Of a stretch of 64,000 nt of DNA, positions 58,001 to 64,000 are shown one piece after another. The stretch is from NCBI RefSeq assembly GCF_029931775.1, contig NC_079318.1, forward strand, positions 78,527,614 through 78,591,613, in the 5' to 3' direction. The notes below the pieces were generated by a model. The model saw only the letters and a program-made list of their open reading frames with translations, was not told the DNA's origin and ran no database searches. Numbering within the stretch: the first letter of the stretch is position 1; the number at the start of each line of letters is the position of its first letter. The translations under genes and the position numbers were made by a program. This DNA comes from Euleptes europaea (lineage: Eukaryota > Chordata > Lepidosauria > Squamata > Sphaerodactylidae).

Positions 58001-61000
58001 TTCCCTGGAGGTTTTTAAGAAGAGGTTAGATGGCCATCTGTCAGCAATGCTGATTCTATGACCTTAAGCAGATGATGAGAGGGAGGGCCTCTTGGCCATC
58101 TTCTGGGCATGGAGTAAGGGTCACTGGGGATGTGGGGGAGGTAATGAATTTCCTGCATTGTGCAGGGGGTTGGACTAGATGACCCTGGTGGTCCCTTCCA
58201 ACTCTATGATTCTAATGTGATGCTAGTTTCTCTTCCCGTGAAACCCGTCTCAACCCTCCTTTCCTAGAGTGGTACTCTGGGATGTGGAAGGTGGAATTCC
58301 TGACTCCATTCACTTCCTGGCCTCATGACCATTTAGTAGGGACTGGCATTTACTTGTTGCAGAGTTTTTATAGTTGACTGATTTTACAACACTTTTTATT
58401 TTATAAAGGTCTCCCTTCACCCGAGCTTGAATAAAGATTTGGAATTTTTTACTCATAAGAAATGTTAACTCTCTTAGCAAAATCTGGGTTCCACAACCCA
58501 CTACAGGTGTTAACTAGCTTGGCTTAACTATTTTCCTTGATAAGATTTCCATTTTTACCTAAATGCAGAGTTCACCCTGTTCTTCTGCATTTCATGGCTC
58601 CCCAATGCTGCTGTTTGTTTGGGGGTATTTTTGTACCCCAATGTAAAGTGTCAGTATAGTGAGAACCCACCCATAGCATCAGAAAAAATGGACTGGCCCA
58701 TGAAAGCTTATGGTAAAATACAAGGAGGTTAGTCTGTAAGGTGCCCACAAGAAGTTTATTTATTCAATTGTAAGCCTTGTAAGCTGTCTTGTTGTAACAG
58801 AGAGACAAAATATACCTTTTAAAGCAGGGGTGTCGAACTCATTTGTTACGAGGGCCGGATATGACATAAATGTCACTTGGTCAGGCTGGGCCATGCGTAC
58901 CATAACATTTAATGACAGTTTGTGTCAGTGAGGGGACCTTCATCACCTGGCTGGCAGTGGGTCGGACTCTGGTACATCTTCCCCTTTGAGCCCTGTCCAG
59001 GTTGGCAGAGGGCAGATACCTGCAAGGATGGGGCTGGCAGAGTTGGTGCCTGAGAGGTTAGGAGGATGACCCACACACACACACACCTGTTCTCCAGAAA
59101 AGTCAGAGGAGAGTGGTGCCGATGATGCGAAATCCTATGTAGAAAGACTACAGGAATTAGGATATTTTGTCTCTAGAAAATACATCAGTGGTGGTGGTGG
59201 AGCAGTGCTAGGAGTGCTGATGGGTTTGAAAGGAAGTCCACCTCTGATTGATCACCCTCACAGCAAGCAAAGGAATGAGCAAAAGAAAAGCTTTGGGAGA
59301 GGCTGTGGGGAGTAGTGGTTAGAGTGTTGGACAAAGACTGGGAAAGACCAGGATCCAAGTCCACCCTCTGCTGTGAAGCTCATTGGGTTTTGTTAGAGCA
59401 GTCACACTTTCTCTGTCAGTGTAATGTACCTTGCAGGTTGTTGTAGGGATAAAACTGCAGGGTGGTGGAGAGCCATGTATGATGCTCGGAGGGATGGGAT
59501 AAAAATAAAACAAAATAACAGTCTCAGGGGAGCATCCTGACTCTGCTGCAGCTGCCCAGGAAAGGCCTGGGCTCACTTTCCATGGAGTTTCCCAAGATAA
59601 GGTTGGGCTCTGCATCTACAGGGAGGGGGATGGCTGAACGGCGGGGAGCTGCTGCATCTCCAAGTGGAGCCCTCTGATCCCTTTCTGCTGCTTTCTTACA
59701 GGACTACAAAGATACCTTGATCACCAACTACTATGTGAGTAGCTCTCCTGCCTCCTTGTTGGGACTTGAGCCTGGGGCCAAATGTCATGCCATGCTGGGA
59801 CAGCGTTGCCTGGCTCAAATGGGGAGGGTGCTAGGGGTGCTGCCATGACAGAGGAGACACTGCTTTGCTGCCTCTTCTGAGAGCTATAAAGGAGGGGAGG
59901 GTCTGTGACTCCGTGGTGGAGTCCCAGGTCCAGTCCCCCAGCTGGCATCTCCAGTTTCACATATCAAGGAAAATATGATGTGAAAGATCTTTCTCTGCCT
60001 GTGACCCTGGAGAGCCACTGCCAGTTGGAGTAGACAAGACTAATTTTGATGGACCAAGGGTCTGAGGAGGAAGAGGAAGAGTTGGTTTTTATACCCCACT
60101 TTTCTCTACCTTTAAGGAGTCTCAAAGTGGCTTACAATCACCTTCCCTTCCCCACAATAGACACCTTGTGAGGTAGGTGAGGCTGAGAGAGTTAGGAGAG
60201 AGAACTGTGACTAGCCCAAGGTCACCCAGCAGGCTTCATGCACAGGAGTGGGGAAACAAGCCTGGTTCACCAGATTAGAGTCCACCGCTCATGTAGAAGA
60301 CTGGGGGATCAAACCCGGTTCTCCAGATTAGAGTCCACCACTCCAAACCACCGCTCTTAACCACTACGCCACTCTGGCTCTCTTTGTGTATTCAGGTGTA
60401 TAGCAGTAGGGACACGGCTTTGCATGTAGAAAGTCCCAAGCAATCCCTGGCATCTCCAGTTAAAAAGGATCAAGTAGGAGGTGATATGAAAGCCCTCTGC
60501 TGAGACCCTGGAGAGCTGCTGTCGGTCAGAGCAGACCGTGCTGACCTTGATAGCCCGATGATCTGATTTAATAAAATGCAGCTGTGTGGGTTCAGGAGGC
60601 TGTGATAACCGTGGTGGTGGAGAGGCACAATTGGGCAGGTTGGCCTCGCTCTACTGGTCAGGGATCAGCAGCTGAGCCTCCCATCGATCCACAGCTGCAT
60701 CTCCTATGGCTGTTCCCATGGAGTTCCTCCCCCAGACAGATGGGGGAGGAGGGCTCCTTTTGGGGATCTGTTCTCCTTCCGCCAACTATGCCATGTGTCT
60801 TTCAGATCTGGCCAGCTGTGCAAGTTGTCAACTTCTACTTCGTCCCCTTGAACTACAGGTAAAAACTGCTCTCCCTGCATGTCCGTTATCTCTCGCCCTC
60901 TCTCTGCAGCTGTGGACGTGAAGCCACCTGGGTAGTGAAGTTCCCAGGGTACATCCTGGCGCTGCAGGAACTCTCCCCTCCAGACCAGTCCTTTGATTTT

Positions 61001-61178
61001 CCAAGTCAGGCTCCCAAATACAAGCCCCACAGCCTGCCCCCTGCCCTTGTGCCGTCAGCCTTGGCCTCCCTGAGCCTCTACCCCCTTCCCTCTTTCTCTG
61101 CCCCCCAGGCTGGTGGTGGTCCAGTGTGTCGCCATCCTCTTCAACTCCTACCTCTCCTGGAAGACTAATCAACTGTGA
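43008..61178 (+). CDS. MPV17: MPV17, mitochondrial inner membrane protein, 7 coding exons
   Basis: MPV17 is a small four-helix protein of the inner mitochondrial membrane. It is needed for mtDNA maintenance, probably as a channel, and human loss causes mtDNA depletion. Coding exons are 43008-43080, 53003-53118, 53611-53703, 54781-54876, 59702-59734, 60806-60858 and 61109-61178. They join to 534 nt, or 177 residues plus TGA; human has 176. The start [20 protein letters not shown] has one extra Ala over human. Later blocks are [81 protein letters not shown] and [11 protein letters not shown]. The first coding exon has an acceptor at 42992, so an untranslated exon lies upstream, likely in the CpG block at 40 kb. 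No damage is seen. Confidence 0.97.
43205..43620 (-). repeat. Probable old LINE-type fragment in MPV17 intron
   Basis: On the minus strand, GGAACTCCTTCTGCAGGAATG and AGATCTTTCAGATGGATCTGC resemble the 3' part of reptile non-LTR elements, but I cannot place it in a family firmly. Confidence 0.35.
43985..44340 (+). repeat. CR1 LINE 3' ends, two pieces
   Basis: The first piece ends near GGTTGGCCACTGTGTGAAAAC. The second starts at about 44183 (GACCTTAAGCAGATGATGAG) and ends GGTTGGACTTGATGACCCTGG...CAACTCTATGGTTCTGTGATTC. Confidence 0.75.
44712..44832 (+). repeat. MIR-like SINE (family C) 3' part
   Basis: GGCAGGGTATAAATGAAGTTAAATA is the family C tail; the upstream part is worn. Confidence 0.5.
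45295..45605 (+). repeat. CR1 LINE 3' end
   Basis: It contains TTCTAACAGTTAGAGCGGTTC, GGTTTTTAAGCCGAGGCTAGA and the terminal GGGGGTTGGACCTGGTGG...CAACTCTATGAGTCTATGAG. Confidence 0.85.
45650..45808 (-). repeat. MIR-like SINE (family C), 3' part
   Basis: On the minus strand it shows CACAGGGTTGTTGTGAG and AGGTAGGATGCAAAC. The head is missing. Confidence 0.65.
45812..45993 (-). repeat. tRNA-headed SINE (family A)
   Basis: On the minus strand it starts GTGAGGGGCTGTGGCTCAGTG. The B-box region is deleted. It ends in the family A tail. Confidence 0.75.
46050..46850. other. MPV17 intron, unidentified
   Basis: It is unique-looking and moderately G+C-rich. I see no exon with both splice sites and no repeat signature. 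Confidence 0.4.
46855..47036 (-). repeat. tRNA-headed SINE (family A)
   Basis: On the minus strand the tail (CAAGGATCTGACTCAGTATAA) lies at the left and a worn head (GGGAGTGGCTTTCACTCACTG) at the right. Confidence 0.75.
47080..47393 (+). repeat. MIR-like SINE (family B), well preserved
   Basis: It runs from AGCCAGCGTGGTGTAGTGGTT to AAAACCAACTCTTCTTC and is almost free of indels compared with the other copies. Confidence 0.92.
48127..48374 (-). repeat. MIR-like SINE (family B)
   Basis: On the minus strand the tail (AAGAAGAAGAGTTGG) is at 48130 and the head (GTGGTGTTGTGGTTAAGAGTG) ends at about 48374. It is shorter by an internal deletion. Confidence 0.88.
48380..49160. other. G+C-rich, repeat-free stretch in MPV17 intron
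   Basis: It holds no recognised repeat. The minus strand at about 48670-48790 reads without stops ([20 protein letters not shown]), but I see no matching splice sites or known protein. It may be regulatory or a fragment of a lost exon. Confidence 0.35.
49170..49386 (-). repeat. tRNA-headed SINE (family A), well preserved
   Basis: This is a full copy on the minus strand, from GGAGGGGCTGTGGCTCAGTGG to AGGCAGGCTTCATGTGTTC. Confidence 0.92.
49700..49832 (+). repeat. MIR-like SINE (family C) fragment
   Basis: GTGACCCAGGTTCGAATCCCC through CTTCACAGGGTTGTAGTAATG matches the middle of family C. Confidence 0.7.
49840..49978 (+). repeat. tRNA-headed SINE (family A), 3' truncated
   Basis: The head GGTCGTGGCTCAGTGGCAG and B box GGTTCAATCACC are clear. 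It stops after GACTGGAGAGCCGCT, where L2 begins. Confidence 0.85.
49979..50400 (+). repeat. L2 LINE 3' end with tail
   Basis: CTTGGGGTTATACTGGACCC, GACTACTGCAATGCACTGTAC, GCAGAACGCCGCAGCTTGG and a 3' end GGTGGACTATAAACAATG with AAATAAATAAATA are typical of L2. The frame is degraded. Confidence 0.8.
50826..51153 (-). mobile_element. hAT-type MITE, CAGGGGTCCCC family, perfect target duplication
   Basis: It has ends CAGGGGTCCCCCAAC and GTTGGGGACTCCTG. An exact 8-bp duplication TTTTAATC flanks it (50818-50825, 51154-51161). Orientation is opposite to the copies at 16713 and 31951. Confidence 0.92.
51640..52000 (+). repeat. CR1 LINE 3' end
   Basis: It contains AGAAGGTCGGACCAGAACC, GGTTTTTAAGCAGAGGCTAG and the terminal GGGGGTTCGACTAGATGACCC...TATGATTCTATGACT. 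Confidence 0.85.
52118..52305 (+). repeat. tRNA-headed SINE (family A), head worn
   Basis: It runs from AGAAGGTCCCAAATTCAGTCC to AAGGCAGCTTCTTCATGCGT. The first 20 or so bases of the head are unclear. Confidence 0.75.
54066..54361 (-). repeat. Sauria-type SINE, first of a tandem pair
   Basis: On the minus strand it starts AGAGCCCCGTAGTGCAGAGTG and ends CCTTTACTTTTTACTT. It shares changes such as CCCAACG and GGACAGAAGG with its neighbour. Confidence 0.85.
54372..54667 (-). repeat. Sauria-type SINE, second of a tandem pair
   Basis: On the minus strand it starts GGAGCCCCATGGCGGAGAGTG and ends GGGGACCTTTACCTTTA. Only about 10 bases separate it from the first copy. Confidence 0.87.
54877..55640. 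other. MPV17 intron, unidentified
   Basis: It is unique-looking sequence with pyrimidine-rich patches (about 55380-55430). No recognised repeat or exon. Confidence 0.4.
55648..55939 (-). repeat. MIR-like SINE (family B)
   Basis: On the minus strand the tail AAGAAGAAGAGTTGG is at the left and a TGGTGTAGTGGTTAAGAGTG head at the right. Confidence 0.9.
56040..57590. other. MPV17 intron, 1.5 kb unidentified, G+C-rich
   Basis: It holds Ser/Pro-rich translatable stretches near 56320-56390 and 56600-56840 with no splice sites or known domain. It could be an old unclassified mobile element. I do not assign it. Confidence 0.35.
57600..58215 (+). repeat. CR1 LINE, end of the coding region and 3' UTR
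   Basis: GACCTCACTTAGAGTACTGTG and CATGTCCAGAGGAGGGCAACA are the C-terminal CR1 coding blocks. It runs through the 3' UTR to GGTTGGACTAGATGACCCTGG...CAACTCTATGATTCT. This is the longest CR1 3' copy here. Confidence 0.9.
58690..58755 (-). repeat. Penelope-like fragment
   Basis: GCCCATGAAAGCTTATGGT and GGAGGTTAGTCTGTAAGGTGC match the palindrome arms of 40590-40832, worn. Confidence 0.45.
58825..59050 (+). mobile_element. hAT-type element end, CAGGGGTGTCGAACTC family
   Basis: CAGGGGTGTCGAACTCATTTG and GAGGGCCGGATATGACATAA are the 5' end of a hAT family distinct from the other two. I could not find its 3' inverted repeat, so the right limit is approximate. Confidence 0.65.
59310..59515 (+). repeat. 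MIR-like SINE (family C), worn
   Basis: It contains GGGAGTAGTGGTTAGAGTGTT, ACTGGGAAAGACCAGGATCC and a GGGATAAAAATAAAAC tail. Confidence 0.65.
59890..60065 (+). repeat. tRNA-headed SINE (family A), cut by another SINE
   Basis: It runs from GGGAGGGTCTGTGACTCCG to GGACCAAGGGTCTGA and stops where the family B SINE begins. A short tail resumes after 60383. Confidence 0.75.
60066..60383 (-). repeat. MIR-like SINE (family B) inserted in a family A SINE
   Basis: On the minus strand it runs from the tail (GGAAGAGTTGGTTTTTATA) to the head (AGAGCCAGAGTGGCGTAGTGG). Confidence 0.9.
60390..60600 (+). repeat. tRNA-headed SINE (family A), head worn
   Basis: It contains GGCTTTGCATGTAGAAAGTCC, GCATCTCCAGTTAAAAAGGAT and GTCGGTCAGAGCAGACCGTG. 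Confidence 0.75.
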
Positions 61179-62080
61179 CTTGGCAGCATGGAGACACAGA
61201 TGCTCTTGTGGTCACCAGCACCCACTTCTTTCCTGGTGCCTCATCCAGCACTTGCTCCCTTCGGCCTCTGTTTCTCACCCAGGGAAGCTCCCTGAATCAC
61301 ATGGCAGAGTATCCCGCCTTGGCGCCCTCCTTCCCCAGTCACACGGCCCCTGTTCGGTCTCCTCAGCCCCATACAAGTTGAGACTGCCCCAAACTCAATC
61401 ATGAGGCGGTGCATATTTCTCTACCAACGTTAACCAGGCTGAAGGCAATCCTCGATCGCAGGAGGGTGGGGAGTCACAGGCTATCTATTGGACACTACAG
61501 GAAGGAAACAGATCCATTCCCTGTGGTGCCAAAGACCTGAATAGTGCTGTCGGCTTTCAGAAAATAGCTATTGCATTTGCAGAAGGGCCCTTTTTGTAAA
61601 AGAAACATTAAGGCACTGCAGACATGGAGCCAAAAGCCTTGTCAGTACCCAACTGCTGCTGGTAATTTCCAGTGGGTTTCACAATCCATATTTCATTGGT
61701 ACTCATAGGTAGATGCCGTGGGACAGGTAGAAACTAATTTGAGAGTTTCCGGCCACAGGTATGATCTGTGTGTCTTGAAGACCTGTTTGTCATTCTAGTG
61801 ATTGAGTATGTTGCTATGCCGTGTGGCAAGAGTCACTGTCTTGGATGGACTTCCGAAGAGATGATGGGTCTCTCAGTGGGTTCAGTTAGGCATGATAGCT
61901 GAATGGAACCTCCATGTTCAGAGGTAGTGTACCTCTGCAGAACAGCTATAGCCTCTGTGATGTGCTGTTGGAAAGCAGAAACTGAACAGAACAGACCTGT
62001 GCAGTGATCCAAAAGGAAGGTCTTCTCACATACTTGCCAACTAGCCTATTGCCTGAAATAAACTAATTGTGATAAACGCG
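61179..62080 (+). terminator. MPV17: MPV17 3' UTR and poly(A) signal
   Basis: About 900 bases run from the stop codon to AATAAA at 62057-62062, followed by a T/G-rich stretch (GTGTGTGTG, 62080-62088) suitable as a downstream element. A CR1-like fragment (ATAGCTGAATGGAACCTCCAT, about 61890-61950) lies within the UTR. Confidence 0.8.
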
Positions 62081-62252
62081 TGTGTGTGTTAAGCGCTGTC
62101 AAGGTGCTTTCAACTCATGGCATGTTGACATTGGAGCAAATGTAAACATGAGCGCATGTTCTCTCAGGAGTTAGAATAGATGGTCTCTGAGGTTCTCCTG
62201 ACCAGCATTGTGGCTTCAGAAACAGGGCTAGTCTCCTGGGGGGGGGGGTTCT

Positions 62253-62567
62253 AGAAGAAGAAGAGTTGGTTTTAATATGCTGAGTTTCTCTACCACTTAA
62301 GGGAGACTCAAACTGGCTTACAATCACCTTCCCCTCCCTGCAACAGACACCCTGTGAAGTAGGTGGTGCTGAGAGAGCTCTAAGAGAGCTGCGACTAGCC
62401 CAAGGTCACCCAGCTGGCTTTGTGTGTAGGAGTGGGGAAACATCCAGTTCACCAGATTAGTGTGCGCCACTCATGTGGAGGAGTGGGGAATCAAACCAGG
62501 TTCTCCAGATCAGACTCCACCACTCCAAACCACTGCTCTTAACCACCGCACCACTCCAGCTCTCCAC
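62253..62567 (-). repeat. MIR-like SINE (family B)
   Basis: On the minus strand the tail AGAAGAAGAAGAGTTGG is at the left and the head GAGTGGTGCGGTGGTTAAGAG at the right. Confidence 0.9.
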
Positions 62568-62801
62568 AGAGCACACCACTATTATTCAGAAAGTTCTATG
62601 CCACCTCTCCAGAAACCTTGTTCTAGGCTGGCAATACGTGATAAGCCAAAGCAGAACAAGGCGTGGTGGAAAGGGGCAGGCGGTGGGGCTACCATTCAGC
62701 CTCAGAGAGGAGCCCTAGAGCAGTTTGGAGTGTTCAGAGATCCTTTCTGCTTCTCTGTACTAAATATGGTACTGTGCCGTGATTTAACATCCAAAGATAG
62801 T

Positions 62802-62882
62802 GGAGGGGCTGTGGCTCACTGGTAGAGTTATTTGCTTTGCATGTAGAAGGTCCCAGGTTGAATCTTTAACATCTCCATTTAG
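62802..62882 (+). repeat. tRNA-headed SINE (family A), head only
   Basis: GGAGGGGCTGTGGCTCACTGG through GGTCCCAGGTTGAATC. It stops soon after the tRNA-like part. Confidence 0.8.
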
Positions 62883-62924
62883 AGGCTGGTTCTCAGCCCA
62901 GGGGGTTAATGGAGCCTTAAGGGA

Positions 62925-63130
62925 AGGGGCCGTGGTTCAGAGGTAAGAGCATCTGCTTTGTGTGCAGAAGGTCCCAGATTCAATCCCCGGGGTCTCCATT
63001 TTAAAAGTCAGGGAGAAGGTGGTGTGAAAGACCTCAACCTGAGATCCTGGAGAGCTGCTGCCAGTCCCAGTTGACAATGTTGGCCTTGATAAACTAATGG
63101 TTGAACTTGGTATAAGGTAACTCTCATTTG
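62925..63130 (+). repeat. tRNA-headed SINE (family A)
   Basis: It runs from GGGGCCGTGGTTCAGAGGTAA to CTTGGTATAAGGTAACTC, with a B box GATTCAATCCCCGG. Confidence 0.85.
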
Positions 63131-63139
63131 TGCATATGG

Positions 63140-63950
63140 CAATTTACCAGAAGTCAGGCTCAGACCCTCACCAGGGGCATCTTAAAGAGGATCACATCCT
63201 GAAGAGACAGACTGAAAGTTTAGTTTGTCAGTGCTTCTCATACTTTATATTTGCCACATAGAATAAGTACATGTTTGTAAGCCATGTGATCTAGTAGGAG
63301 ATCAGGGAGCGATGCTTCCTGGAACAGCTGCATTCACGCCTACGGATGCTCGCTGCTGCCTGGGGTGACTGGCTCCCTTGGGAGTCCCCCGTCCTTTCCC
63401 TGGGACAAAGGCCACCCGCAACAAGGCAAGACGGACTTGAGTTCCGCCATGCTGCTTCTTGGCCAATTGTTGCCTGCTCCCTCTGCTTAACCTACCAGGG
63501 CTCTGTTTGTCCAGGAGCAAGATAATTGCTGCCTGGTGTTTGCTTAGTGTCCCAGGCGTTGGGCTCCAGCTGGTGCCAACACGGCAGCTTTGACAGGGGC
63601 TCGGAGATAGGAGTGTGGCCTGGAAAGGCCACCTTCCCTTGGGATGGAAGAGCTGCCACAAAGGGAGCATAGTGTGCCTGAGCAGAGTTGCTTGCCATAA
63701 CGTTTTGGGCTGGGTGTGCATGCTGGGAGTGGGCGTTTGGCTGCAATACAACTGTAGTGTCAAGGTGAGCCCTTCATAGTTAGGCACATGTGGCACAGGC
63801 ACACATCCTGGGGTTCAGGTGTCTGGGGAGGCTTCAGCACCGTTGGAATCCACAGCTGCTTTGCCCCTTCACTGGAATAGTCAAGATGTGCAATATACTG
63901 GTCACCTAGGCCAGCAGAAAGGTGGCTTCTGTCTTTGGGGGTTCATTGGC
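63140..63950. other. Intergenic stretch, unidentified
   Basis: No recognised gene or repeat. The open minus-strand reading frames over 63302-63802 have no recognisable domain. In human, GTF3C2 neighbours MPV17, but no part of it is visible here. Confidence 0.4.
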
Positions 63951-63953
63951 TTT

Positions 63954-64000
63954 GAACACATGAAGCTGCCTTATACTGAATCAGACCCTTGGTCCATCAA
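63954..64000 (-). repeat. tRNA-headed SINE (family A), cut by window end
   Basis: GAACACATGAAGCTGCCTTAT and CAGACCCTTGGTCCATCAA are the family A tail on the minus strand. Confidence 0.85.

Noticed and set aside
63302-63802. 166-residue minus-strand reading frame after MPV17
   Set aside because: It has no recognisable domain and biased His/Pro/Ser composition. It is not enough to call a gene.

Overview
The window is vertebrate nuclear DNA, almost certainly from a squamate reptile (lizard or snake). Exons with GT-AG introns encode two conserved vertebrate proteins. The repeats are Sauria-type SINEs with an ACCTTT tail, 5S-rRNA-derived SINEs, MIR-like tRNA SINEs, CR1 and L2 LINEs, Penelope-like palindromes and hAT and Harbinger-type MITEs. 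The species cannot be named from the sequence alone.

Region 1 (245-37090, + strand) is the 3' nine-tenths of CAD, the fused enzyme for the first three steps of de novo pyrimidine synthesis. I can place 38 coding exons joining into about 1,969 codons. They run from the end of the glutaminase domain through both carbamoyl-phosphate synthetase halves, the allosteric domain, dihydroorotase, the linker and aspartate transcarbamylase to the stop at 36455-36457. The first exons lie upstream of the window. A poly(A) signal sits at 37066-37071.

Region 2 (37.1-40.5 kb) is a short intergenic stretch of SINEs, a CR1 reverse-transcriptase fossil, a hAT MITE and a Penelope-like palindrome. It ends in a GC-rich, CpG-rich block at about 39.93-40.50 kb that looks like the MPV17 promoter and untranslated first exon.

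Region 3 (43.0-62.1 kb, + strand) is MPV17, an inner mitochondrial membrane protein. Seven coding exons encode 177 residues, with a poly(A) signal at 62057-62062. Its largest intron (about 9.9 kb) is mostly repeats. Region 4 (62.1-64.0 kb) is repeat-rich and shows no recognised gene.

CAD and MPV17 are not functionally linked beyond housekeeping metabolism (nucleotide supply in the cytosol, mtDNA maintenance in the mitochondrion). Their direct head-to-tail adjacency differs from the arrangement I recall in human, where several genes lie between them and MPV17 is on the opposite strand. The most interesting non-genic signal is a set of palindromic Penelope-like insertions from three sequence families. 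Several have 11-12 bp target duplications, and all carry a hammerhead-ribozyme-like core (CTGANGA, short stem, GAAA).
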